A program made the position numbers and the translations under genes. 64,000 nucleotides of DNA, taken from contig CAYXKD010000003.1 of assembly GCA_964464625.1 (NCBI GenBank), forward strand, positions 34,374 to 98,373, given 5' to 3'. The stretch is from JAAZIN01 sp964464625 (GTDB taxonomy: Bacteria; Bacillota; Dethiobacteria; DTU022). Under the pieces are notes generated by a model that was given only the letters and a program-made list of their open reading frames with translations, made no database searches and had not been told where the DNA came from. The first letter of the stretch is position 1. Each line of letters begins with the position of its first letter. Of the stretch, positions 33,740-41,576 are shown one piece after another.

Positions 33740-34006
33740 ATGCTGGACTCCTTTTTGCAATTTCTTATTGTAGGACTTGTTGTTGTGGCTGCTTTGGCTC
33801 TTTACCGGGCCTTTGTGGGCCCATCGATCATTGATCGGATTCTCTCCATCAACCTTGTTACCTCCGAGGTGGTGGCGCTTATCCTGATCTATTCTTACCT
33901 GCACGGGAGCCCTCACTATATTGATGTCGCCCTGGTGCTTGTTCTGGGTTCATTTATTGGAACCCTCTGTGTTTTGAAACTGCTAAGTGAAGGGAAGCTC
34001 ATCTAG
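33740..34006 (+). CDS. mnhF: Antiporter subunit MnhF
   Basis: An 88-residue MrpF protein with three membrane segments and the signature ALYRAFVGPSIIDRILSINL (about 19-38), then VALVLVLGSFIGTLCVLK. ATG 33740 follows GAGGGAGAAGG; the frame is open further upstream (33701) but that part overlaps mnhE and adds a non-membrane leader. Confidence 0.92.
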   Translation: MLDSFLQFLIVGLVVVAALALYRAFVGPSIIDRILSINLVTSEVVALILIYSYLHGSPHYIDVALVLVLGSFIGTLCVLKLLSEGKLI

Positions 34007-34033
34007 CAGGCGGCTGGAAGGGAGGAAAAAACA

Positions 34034-34402
34034 ATAGAGACGGTTAAAGAGATTGCGGCGATGGTGTTGATGGGCAGCGGTTTCTTTTTTTTGGCGGTCA
34101 GTGCTATCGGCTTGATCAGAATGCCTGATGTTTACAACCGGATGCATGCGCTGGGCAAATGCGACACCCTGGGGAATTGGCTGATCATCCTGGGATTGAT
34201 TTTGCTCATAGGTGACATGACCTCCATAGCCAAGATGGTGTTGATTATCATTCTGGTAGCCACGATAAATCCGGTCATGACTCATCTCATTGCCAAAACA
34301 TCGTACAATCAGGGCATTGACCTTCTTAAAGGCAGTTTTTACCTGGACGCTTATGCAGGTCCTGAAAAGGGTGTAGTGGAGAGGAGTGAGCAGGAAGGAT
34401 GA
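34034..34402 (+). CDS. mnhG: Antiporter subunit MnhG (apparent ATA start)
   Basis: MrpG protein, 122 residues with three membrane segments and the signature AIGLIRMPDVYNRMHALGKCDTLG (given here in two parts: AIGLIRMPDVYNRMHA, then LGKCDTLG). The first ATG (34061) would clip the first helix and has no ribosome site. An ATA at 34034 lies eight bases after GGAGG (34021-34025) and gives ETVKEIAAMVLMGSGFFFL, matching the length and charge pattern of MrpG N-termini. It ends overlapping the next ATG by four bases. Confidence 0.88.
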   Translation: METVKEIAAMVLMGSGFFFLAVSAIGLIRMPDVYNRMHALGKCDTLGNWLIILGLILLIGDMTSIAKMVLIIILVATINPVMTHLIAKTSYNQGIDLLKGSFYLDAYAGPEKGVVERSEQEG

Positions 34403-34635
34403 ATCCGCTGATTGCACTGCTTTTTATGGTCCTTCTTGTAAGTGCCCTGGCCATATTCTTTTTCGAAGATTTACTTTACGTTGTAGTCATTTTTGGAGCT
34501 TACAGCCTGGTCATGGCTCTTATCTGGCAACAGCTGAATGCACCTGATATTGCCATTACCGAGGCGGCTGTCGGTATTGGGATGACCGTAATCATGATTA
34601 CGGTAGTTACAAAAGTAGGGAGGCGGCCGCAGTGA
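34399..34635 (+). CDS. DUF4040 protein, MrpA/MbhD-like small subunit
   Basis: A 78-residue protein with three membrane segments, matching the DUF4040 region that in Mrp systems is fused to the C-terminal part of MrpA and in archaeal Mbh hydrogenase is subunit MbhD. The key pattern is FGAYSLVMALIWQQLNAPDIA, then ITEAAVGIGMT (the conserved Asp/Glu pair of this fold). ATG overlaps the mnhG stop and the end overlaps the next gene by four bases, so it is tightly coupled. Confidence 0.88.
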   Translation: MNPLIALLFMVLLVSALAIFFFEDLLYVVVIFGAYSLVMALIWQQLNAPDIAITEAAVGIGMTVIMITVVTKVGRRPQ

Positions 34636-34940
34636 AGAGGTGGCACAAACATTTTTTTATTGCCCTCTCTGTTGTTCTGGTCTCTTTAATTCTGTTCATG
34701 TTTTTGCTGGCGGTAGCAGAAATGCCCCCCTACGGGCGGCCCGATAATCCCCCAATCAATGAAGTGTGGGAGCGCTATGTCTGGGAAGGGCCCGCAGAAA
34801 GCGGTGGGCTGAACATGGTCACAAACATTATCCTAGATTATCGGGGATACGATACACTCCTGGAGACGACAGTTCTTTTTACCGCGGTGATGGCTATTAT
34901 GCTAACTTTAGGTGCAGGGAAAAGCCATAAAGAAGAATAG
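34632..34940 (+). CDS. MbhE-like subunit (MrpA C-terminal / MrpB N-terminal region)
   Basis: A 102-residue protein with an N-terminal membrane helix (about 8-30), a soluble stretch and a second helix (about 78-95). The conserved sequence NMVTNIILDYRGYDTLLETT, then VLFTAVMAIM, is typical of MbhE and the matching end of MrpA. GTG start overlapping the previous gene by four bases. Confidence 0.85.
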   Translation: MKRWHKHFFIALSVVLVSLILFMFLLAVAEMPPYGRPDNPPINEVWERYVWEGPAESGGLNMVTNIILDYRGYDTLLETTVLFTAVMAIMLTLGAGKSHKEE

Positions 34941-34977
34941 CCATCTGGCTACTACTTTTGTAAGGGGTTGAACCACT

Positions 34978-36444
34978 ATGCCTACCGGAGCGCAGTTGCT
35001 CATCGGAGCCGTGATTTTTCCCATCGGAAGCGCTCTGCTGCTCAGTTTATTTCCGGAAAGATCAGACAAAGCACGCAACTACATGTCTGTATTTATTGCA
35101 GCTGTTACGGCGGCGATGGTTGTAATGCTGCTTGTAGAGGTTCTTGAAGGTCGCATGCATTTTGTCTCATTGATAACCATTCTTCCCGGCTTGGATCTGT
35201 CTTTCCGTGCTGATCCTTTTTCGGTGCTTTTTGGCGCCCTGGCATCGATCCTCTGGGTTTTTACGGTAATCTATTCTACCGGTTATATGGCCCATGAAAA
35301 TAACCGCCGCCGTTACTTTGTATATTTTCTCATCTCCTTGGGCACCACCATGGGGATAGCTTTCTCAGCCAATCTTTTTACCCTTTACCTTTTTTATGAA
35401 TTCCTGACCATATTCACCTATCCCCTTGTTATTCACACAGGGACTAGAGAGGCTCATCAGGCAGGCTTGCGATATATCGTCTACAGTTTTGTTGGTGCAG
35501 CCTTTGCCCTCTCCGCTATTGTGATGACCTACAGCCTTGCAGGCACCCTGGACTTTGGGCCTGGCGGAATCGTCCAACCTGAAGCCGGGCAAATGCTGCT
35601 CTGGCAGCTCATATTTATATGTTTCATTATCGGTTTCGGGGTCAAGGCGGCGATCATGCCTCTTCATGCCTGGCTCCCCGCAGCCATGGTTGCGCCGACT
35701 CCCGTCAGCGCCTTGTTGCATGCGGTAGCCGTGGTCAAATCAGGTGTTTTCAGCGTATTAAGAGTGATGTACTCCGTGTATGGAAAGGAAGCGCTTTCGG
35801 CATTGAATCTGCGCCTCTTTGTGCTCATACTGGTCAGCGCCACTATATTAATCGCTTCAATTATAGCTTTGAGGCAGGATGTGCTTAAGCGTCGGCTGGC
35901 CTATTCCACCATCAGCCAGCTCAGCTACATCATTCTGGGGGCCGGTTTGCTTACCTCTCTAGGCCTTTCCGGAGGGCTCTTGCACCTGCTCAACCATGCC
36001 ATGCTAAAGATAACCCTCTTTTTCTGCGCGGGAGCCATCATTACAGTTACCGGCAAAGAGAAGATCAGCGAACTTGCAGGTGTAGGGCGGCAAATGCCGT
36101 TGACCATGCTGGCTTTTTCCGTTTGCAGTATTGGCATGATTGGCATACCACCGACGAACGGGTTTATCTCTAAGTTATTCCTCATGGACGGCAGTCTGGA
36201 TGTAGAACTTCCGGCAATAATCGTTGTTCTTATTACCAGCGCCTTGCTTAATGCAGCCTATTTTATTCCCATTATCATTACAGCATTCTTCAAGCCCGGT
36301 AATTTTAAGCGTGCTCCCGGTGCAGAGGCACCTCTTTCCATGCTGGTGCCCATTATATTCCTGGCTCTCCTTTGTCTTGTGGCAGGTATCAAGCTGGACC
36401 TGACAGTGCCCTTTATTCAGGATGTAGTGGCTTATCTATTCTAG
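34978..36444 (+). CDS. ND5-like antiporter subunit (second)
   Basis: A 488-residue NuoL/M/N-family protein. The conserved Glu is in LYLFYEFLTIFTYPLVIH (near 139-156) and the Lys in GFGVKAAIMPLHAWLPAAMV (near 219-238), with LLHAVAVVKSGVFSV and HAMLKITLFFCAGAI further on. It is closer to MrpD/NuoM-type than to full MrpA; the MrpA C-terminal parts are the two preceding small genes. Thirty-seven bases after the MbhE-like gene, ATG start. Confidence 0.9.
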   Translation: MPTGAQLLIGAVIFPIGSALLLSLFPERSDKARNYMSVFIAAVTAAMVVMLLVEVLEGRMHFVSLITILPGLDLSFRADPFSVLFGALASILWVFTVIYSTGYMAHENNRRRYFVYFLISLGTTMGIAFSANLFTLYLFYEFLTIFTYPLVIHTGTREAHQAGLRYIVYSFVGAAFALSAIVMTYSLAGTLDFGPGGIVQPEAGQMLLWQLIFICFIIGFGVKAAIMPLHAWLPAAMVAPTPVSALLHAVAVVKSGVFSVLRVMYSVYGKEALSALNLRLFVLILVSATILIASIIALRQDVLKRRLAYSTISQLSYIILGAGLLTSLGLSGGLLHLLNHAMLKITLFFCAGAIITVTGKEKISELAGVGRQMPLTMLAFSVCSIGMIGIPPTNGFISKLFLMDGSLDVELPAIIVVLITSALLNAAYFIPIIITAFFKPGNFKRAPGAEAPLSMLVPIIFLALLCLVAGIKLDLTVPFIQDVVAYLF

Positions 36445-36484
36445 CCGGGCAACTATAATTATTTTCGCAAGGAAGTGATCGGTA

Positions 36485-38266
36485 ATGAATTTCCTGCTCA
36501 TCCCAGTGGTTGCACCTGTTTTTGTTACACCGCTTCTTTTTATACTGCCGGCCGAGTGGCGACGCCGGTTGATCTTTCTTTACTCAGTGAGCCTTTTTGC
36601 GGTGGCGCTTTACATTGTTTCGGGAGCAGGGGTTTTAAATGAAACATTGCTGAATTCAAAATATTTGGCACAGAGCGGCCTGTCATTTTTAACTTTTCAG
36701 CTGCATCCCTATGGAAGGATTGCCGCTTTCGGCTTTACCCTTGTCGGTTCTTTTGGTCTTCTATATGGCCTGAAACAGTTGGACGCAGCCGAACAGGCTA
36801 TCTCAATATGGGCTATTGCCGCTGCAATAGGAGTTTCATTTGCGAATAATTACCTTACCTTTCTTCTTTTCTGGGAGCTGTTGTCGCTGGCGGCGGCGGC
36901 ACTGGTGTATCTGAAGAAAACTGCGGAAGCTGTTAAAATGGCCACCCGCCTGCTCATCTTCCAACTGGTAGGAGGTTTTTCTTTGACTGTTGGCATTGTC
37001 CTGCAGTACTTTGCCTCCGGCTCTTTTGATCTTGTCATACCCGAGGCGGGCCTTCTATTTTTTATTATCGGCATCGGTATTAAAACGGCTTTTATACCTT
37101 TGCACTTCTGGGTTCCCTGGGGCTACCCGGCAGCCTCCTTTCCTTCCAGTGTTCTGCTGGCGGCTCTGTGCACAAAAGCCGGAGTCTACGGGGTAGCCCG
37201 CATTTTGCCGCCTGGCGAGGGGATTGCTCTGATGGGTGCCTGCATGGCCCTTGTTGGTGTCGTTTTTGCGTTAATGCAAAGCCGGCTCAGGTCTCTCCTT
37301 TCTTATCATATTGTCAGCCAGGTGGGCTACATGGTTGCCGGTGTGGGGCTGGGTTTGGCACTATCTGTAGACGGAGGCCTGTTGCATCTGGTCAACCATA
37401 TGATCTACAAAGCTTTGTTATTCATGAGTGCAGGTGCAGTGATTCTTTCTACGGGAAGCGAAAGCATCCATGAACTTCACCATCCGGAGCCTGAGAAAGA
37501 AGGCCCGCCTTTGTGGCGGGTTATTCCCATTGCTGCTGCAGGTGCAATCATCGGGGCCCTTTCCATTGCCGGAATGCCTCCCTTTAACGGATATGTGAGC
37601 AAGTTTTTACTCAAAAATGGCACCCATGATTTACCACTACTCTTTTGGGTTTTGCAAATTGCTAGCGTGGGTACTGCTCTATCCTTTGCCAAATTTATCT
37701 ACTTTGGTTTTATCAAGGGAAAACTGAAAGTGAAACAGCCCCTGGATCTTTCCATGCAGGCGGCCATTATTGGGCTTGCAGCCTGCTGTATCCTCTTCGG
37801 CATCTTTCCCGGATTATTAAAAACGATTCTGCCTTATCAAAGCAACCTGCAGGTCTATACAACCAGTGGGGTTCTCATGGCTGCCAGCCTGGTGGTCGGA
37901 GGCATTCTGCTTTTTGCCCTCTTCTCAAAACAGCTGGAAAAGGAAAGCCGCGCACCGGAGGAGCTTCTTGATGCGAGTCGTAAACTTAAAGGTGCTTTGC
38001 AAAGTGCTGTGCTGACCTTTTGGGCCGCTTCGCTTTCCTTTATGACAGCCCTTGCGCACTATTTTCGCTCTTTCTGTGGATCCACCTTCCGGTCTGCCTT
38101 CAAGCTGGGCCAAAGGCTTGACTATAAACCAGGTGAGTCAGGCATGTTCCTCACCGTTAATTTTAGCAATATTGATTTTGATATAACGCTGATCATGATC
38201 ATACTGGGGACCATCCTGTTTGTGCTGTTTTCTTTTCAATTCGGATTCAGGGCTTTCGCAGGCTAA
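36485..38266 (+). CDS. ND5-like antiporter subunit (third), extended C-terminus
   Basis: A 593-residue NuoL/M/N-family protein with about 15-16 membrane segments. It keeps the helix-5 Glu (LLFWELLSLAAAALVY, near 128-143) and helix-7 Lys (GIGIKTAFIPLHFWVPWG, near 196-213). The last 110 residues contain a long hydrophilic stretch and a final membrane helix, more like NuoL or MrpA ends. It is the last gene of the operon, followed by a terminator. Three such subunits in one operon suggest several ion channels per complex. Confidence 0.88.
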   Translation: MNFLLIPVVAPVFVTPLLFILPAEWRRRLIFLYSVSLFAVALYIVSGAGVLNETLLNSKYLAQSGLSFLTFQLHPYGRIAAFGFTLVGSFGLLYGLKQLDAAEQAISIWAIAAAIGVSFANNYLTFLLFWELLSLAAAALVYLKKTAEAVKMATRLLIFQLVGGFSLTVGIVLQYFASGSFDLVIPEAGLLFFIIGIGIKTAFIPLHFWVPWGYPAASFPSSVLLAALCTKAGVYGVARILPPGEGIALMGACMALVGVVFALMQSRLRSLLSYHIVSQVGYMVAGVGLGLALSVDGGLLHLVNHMIYKALLFMSAGAVILSTGSESIHELHHPEPEKEGPPLWRVIPIAAAGAIIGALSIAGMPPFNGYVSKFLLKNGTHDLPLLFWVLQIASVGTALSFAKFIYFGFIKGKLKVKQPLDLSMQAAIIGLAACCILFGIFPGLLKTILPYQSNLQVYTTSGVLMAASLVVGGILLFALFSKQLEKESRAPEELLDASRKLKGALQSAVLTFWAASLSFMTALAHYFRSFCGSTFRSAFKLGQRLDYKPGESGMFLTVNFSNIDFDITLIMIILGTILFVLFSFQFGFRAFAG

Positions 38267-38294
38267 CGCTAAAGAAATATCCATTATTACACTA

Positions 38295-38330
38295 TTGGGA
38301 GGGTGCATCAGCATCCTTCCAATTATTTAG
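38295..38330 (+). terminator. Terminator of the Mrp operon
   Basis: A 12-base stem (38295-38306 with 38311-38322, two G-T pairs), loop ATCA, then TTATTTA. Confidence 0.8.
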
Positions 38331-38425
38331 CTAAGCATTTACTGTCCAGCAGCTCCGATAAGCAGAATTATGTTATGTTATGATCTGATAAGAAAAATCA
38401 ATTTGACTAAGGAGGAACTCACTCT

Positions 38426-39304
38426 ATGCATTGTCTACCGGAATGCTATCCCTGTCTTGAAAGCCTTGCCCGTCGCTGCGCATCGCTGGCTGCGGTCGAT
38501 CCTGGAAAACATGATGAAGCCCTTGAAGCCGCCCTGGCTTATTTAAAAGAAAATTTCTCGCTGGATATTATCTCGATATACCTGGCTGGAGAGATTCAGA
38601 GGATCATCCGTTCTAAAAGCGGGAATTCCGATCCTTTTGCAGGTGTAAAAAAAGAAGAGATTGCCCTGGCGCAGCATTATGCTAAAAAATTTGCGCCATC
38701 TGCTGGAGCATCATTGCATGAACTGGTGCAATTTGCTGCCAAGGGAAACGGCTTTGATTTTTTTCAAGATCTGAAGATGCTGGAAAAACAGTTTCAAGAA
38801 CCGGTGGAATTTGCCAGGGATGATACCGCTGCACTGGAAAAGATGCTGCAAAGTTACGCTTCAGAGGGCTCAAATAAAATCATCTACCTGGCCGACAATG
38901 CGGGTGAATGCTTTTTTGATCTGCCTCTGGTGCGGTATCTGGAAGAATGGGCAGTGGTTTATTATGTAGTGAAGGAATCTCCGGTACAGAATGATCTTAC
39001 CGTTATGGATCTGGCCGACATCTCCATAGGTGAGCAGTTTTCCAATATTGTTTCCACGGGGACTGATTCACCGGGATTGGATCTGGCCGGCGCTTCTTCT
39101 CAGTTTAAGAAGCTTATGGGTAAAGCCGACCTGATCCTGGCTAAGGGGATGGGGCATTACGAGACCCTCACAGAATTTGTTTTGCCACAGCCGGTTTTTT
39201 TGATCTTTCAGGTTAAATGTAACCCCGTGGCACAAACTTCCAACCTGCTGCTGAACAGCTATGCCGCCTATTTTCTGAACAAAGCAGCTCACCCTGGATT
39301 GTAA
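38426..39304 (+). CDS. DUF89 family metal-dependent phosphatase
   Basis: A 292-residue DUF89 (ARMT1/damage-control phosphatase) protein. N-terminal CLPECYPCLESLARRC provides the Cys pattern of the prokaryotic branch. The metal site includes YLADNAGECFFDLPL (near 154-168) and the phosphate-site loop AKGMGHYETL (near 238-247). Known relatives remove phosphate from damaged metabolites or side-products such as sugar phosphates; the substrate here is unknown. AAGGAGGA precedes the ATG. It is flanked by intergenic gaps and seems to be a single-gene unit. Confidence 0.88.
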   Translation: MHCLPECYPCLESLARRCASLAAVDPGKHDEALEAALAYLKENFSLDIISIYLAGEIQRIIRSKSGNSDPFAGVKKEEIALAQHYAKKFAPSAGASLHELVQFAAKGNGFDFFQDLKMLEKQFQEPVEFARDDTAALEKMLQSYASEGSNKIIYLADNAGECFFDLPLVRYLEEWAVVYYVVKESPVQNDLTVMDLADISIGEQFSNIVSTGTDSPGLDLAGASSQFKKLMGKADLILAKGMGHYETLTEFVLPQPVFLIFQVKCNPVAQTSNLLLNSYAAYFLNKAAHPGL

Positions 39305-39641
39305 AATCAGAGCTGAGGCATCCTGCTTGCAGCGTCACCTCTCAATTAATGGAAAACCATATTTTCTGCCAGCGAATCTACACCATTTTATAGATCAGGA
39401 TTCTGCTTAAATATTTTATCTTACCTCTAATCTTAATTTTATGGAGCGGAAGCGGATAGAAGGAGCTCTGCCCAAGAACCGTCTTTAAATCGCAGTTTAT
39501 CGCGCAGTTTCACTCTAGAATGCTGCTTTTCCGGGGTCTGAAGAGGGCGTCGGCACCAGTTGGTCACTCTGCAAACTATTCTTATAATCAGATCACCCTT
39601 CCATAAAAGAGGGAGCGGGCAGTAGAAAAGGAGGTGAAATC
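39305..39641 (+). promoter_or_regulatory. Intergenic region with promoter of the DUF1659/DUF2922 pair
   Basis: 337 bases without a gene. A candidate sigma-A promoter is TTGGTC (39560-39565), 17-base spacer, TATAAT (39583-39588), about 54 bases before the DUF1659 start. I saw no clear terminator for the DUF89 gene and no RNA gene. Confidence 0.55.
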
Positions 39642-39866
39642 ATGGCGGTTACAGCAATTCCGCTCGGTTCCCGGATCCAGCTGCGTTTAAGAACCGGCTT
39701 CACTGAGGATGGTAAGCCTGTGTTGAGAACCCGCAGTTATGCTAACCTGAAGTCCTCCTCTTCCAATGAGGATCTTTACCTGACCGGTCTGGAGCTGGCT
39801 GATCTTCAGGAACACGATCTGGAGATAATACGGCGGGTTGATGAAATGGATCTGGAGGAAGAGTAG
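39642..39866 (+). CDS. DUF1659 family small protein
   Basis: A 74-residue soluble protein with the DUF1659 pattern SRIQLRLRTGFTEDGKPVLR, then RSYANLK, followed by an acidic C-terminus. Function is unknown in the family. AAAGGAGGTG precedes the ATG. In Firmicutes DUF1659 genes are commonly paired with DUF2922 genes, as here (40 bases apart). Both are small, probably beta-rich and without signal peptides, so a paired role such as a heteromeric complex is plausible but unproven. Confidence 0.85.
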   Translation: MAVTAIPLGSRIQLRLRTGFTEDGKPVLRTRSYANLKSSSSNEDLYLTGLELADLQEHDLEIIRRVDEMDLEEE

Positions 39867-39906
39867 CAGGGCGCTAAAAAAGAGGACTCTGGAAAGGAGT
39901 GATCAA

Positions 39907-40125
39907 ATGACCAGAACACTACAGATGATTTTTTTAAATGAAGAGGGACGCAATGTGACTATCTCAGTTCCTGATGCTCGAGATGACATTGAGGCGGTGG
40001 AAGTCGAAACAGTGATGTCTGATATTTTGCAGCGCAATATTTTCCTCACAACAGGCGGGGAAATTAGCGGTCTTCGCAAAGCCCAGGTGGTCTCGCGGGA
40101 TGTTGAAATCCTGGTTGAATTCTAG
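39907..40125 (+). CDS. DUF2922 family small protein
   Basis: A 72-residue protein with the DUF2922 pattern TLQMIFLNEEGRNVTISVPD and a C-terminal AQVVSRDVEILVEF. ATG 39907 was chosen because GGAAAGGAGTG precedes it; an in-frame ATG at 39838 overlaps the previous gene. Partner of the DUF1659 gene and followed by a terminator, so the two form a bicistronic unit. Confidence 0.85.
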   Translation: MTRTLQMIFLNEEGRNVTISVPDARDDIEAVEVETVMSDILQRNIFLTTGGEISGLRKAQVVSRDVEILVEF

Positions 40126-40146
40126 CTAATAACCGATATTACTCTA

Positions 40147-40175
40147 AAAGTGGGGCTGGAAGGCCCCACTTTTTC
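40147..40175 (+). terminator. Terminator after the DUF2922 gene
   Basis: AAGTGGGGC (40148-40156) pairs with GCCCCACTT (40163-40171) around a 6-base loop, followed by TTTCC. Confidence 0.85.
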
Positions 40176-40291
40176 CTGAATCAAATTCCCCTCCCTATTG
40201 GTTTGGAAATTAATCCTGTCATTCCTGCACCTTCTGACAGAAGCTAACATAATCTGTCATTAACGAAAGGATATCAAGAGGGGAATGAATC

Positions 40292-41353
40292 ATGGATAAC
40301 ATTAGGATCGGCAAAAGTAACCGCAGCCGCCTTCATAAAAAGCCCAATGTTGTTGGGGTTGGGATCGGTTATCGTGAAAAAGAGGGGAGGGAAACCGATG
40401 AAAAGGCGATCATTGTTTTTGTAACCCAAAAGGTCCCATCGCACAGGCTTGGAGGTGGTGAAATAGTGCCGCGTTCTTTACAGGGAGAGTCTGTCGATGT
40501 CATTGAGATAGGGGAGGTTCGCTTAATGGGGAGTGACGTTTCACCCTCAAGGGAGGAGGATGAGAAGGCCTTTACAGGCAATCCCCTTGTGCGGCACCGT
40601 CCTGCGCCGGGAGGGGTAAGTATTGGCCACTACAAGGTGACTGCCGGAACTCTGGGGTGCGCCGTAAAGGATTCTGACAAGGGTGAGCGCTTTATTCTTT
40701 CCAACAACCACGTTCTGGCGAATTCATCTAGCGGTCAAGATGGCCGCGCTGCTCCCGGCGATCCTGTGCTGCAGCCGGGGCCCTATGACAGTGGTAGCTT
40801 AGAAGAGGACACCATTGCCCGTCTAGAATGCTTTATTCCGCTGCGCCCGACCTTGCTAAAGCCCAACTGTGCTGCAGCCCGATACTGGGAAAGCCTGGCC
40901 AACAGGATTTTCACCGCACTGCGACCTGCATATAGCCTTTGCCTGCAGAGAAGCAATAAAGAAGGTAACCTGGTAGATGCTGCTCTGGCCAGGCCGCTTC
41001 GCGAAGAAGATCTGTCGCCGGAGATCATGCTACTGGGAAAGATTAAAGGCACTGCAGAGGCCTATCCTGGGGACAGGGTTGTTTTTAGCGGTCGGACCAG
41101 CGGTGTTGTCAGGGGATCTGTTATCGCCCGTGATGTCAGCCTTAATATTATCATTGAGCCTGGGAAGAAACTATATTTTATCGATCAGCTTGTTACTTCT
41201 GCTGTTTCCCGTCCCGGCGATAGCGGCTCCCTGCTGCTGGATGAGCAAAACCGGGCAGTAGGGCTCCTTTTTGCCGGTTCGGAAAAGGTCAGTGTATGCA
41301 ATCGCTTTCAAAATGTAACCAGCCTGCTTGGCATCGAGCCCCTGTCAGGCTGA
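40292..41353 (+). CDS. Trypsin-fold serine protease, no signal peptide
   Basis: A 353-residue protein with a likely chymotrypsin-like catalytic triad: H140 in FILSNNHVLA, D229 in NLVDAALARP and S311 in RPGDSGSLLL. Before the protease domain is a roughly 100-residue N-terminal part (NVVGVGIGYREKEG, AIIVFVTQKVP) that may be a regulatory or inhibitory domain. There is no signal sequence or membrane helix, so it should be cytoplasmic or spore-located. GAGGGGAATGAATC precedes the ATG. It follows the DUF1659/DUF2922 unit after its terminator. Substrate unknown. Confidence 0.85.
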   Translation: MDNIRIGKSNRSRLHKKPNVVGVGIGYREKEGRETDEKAIIVFVTQKVPSHRLGGGEIVPRSLQGESVDVIEIGEVRLMGSDVSPSREEDEKAFTGNPLVRHRPAPGGVSIGHYKVTAGTLGCAVKDSDKGERFILSNNHVLANSSSGQDGRAAPGDPVLQPGPYDSGSLEEDTIARLECFIPLRPTLLKPNCAAARYWESLANRIFTALRPAYSLCLQRSNKEGNLVDAALARPLREEDLSPEIMLLGKIKGTAEAYPGDRVVFSGRTSGVVRGSVIARDVSLNIIIEPGKKLYFIDQLVTSAVSRPGDSGSLLLDEQNRAVGLLFAGSEKVSVCNRFQNVTSLLGIEPLSG

Positions 41354-41497
41354 TTCCAGGGATTCTGGGCGAAATATAGAAATGGACTTTCGAGAAGCAG
41401 TAGCGGAAAGAGATACAGGCGATCCCAGGAACACATTTAAAAAACAAGTTACCCTGGATCGTCTGTTACCGGCCGGGCGGAAAAAGAAAATCGGCGC

Positions 41498-41549
41498 ACA
41501 GTAAAAATAAAAATGGAGCAGCTAACATCCTGTATAAGCTGCTCCATTG
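41498..41549 (-). terminator. Terminator of nifJ
   Basis: AATGGAGCAGCT (41513-41524) and AGCTGCTCCATT (41538-41549) form a 12-base stem. Read on the - strand it is followed by TTTATTTTTACTG. It lies 27 bases after the nifJ stop. Confidence 0.9.
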
Positions 41550-41576
41550 CAGTGCCTCTTTTTTGCTTCTTCTAAT

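Noticed and set aside
41382..41576. Short frame between the serine protease and nifJ
   Set aside because: It runs through the nifJ terminator stem and its T-rich flank, lacks a ribosome site, and the C-terminal residues are just the translation of the hairpin.
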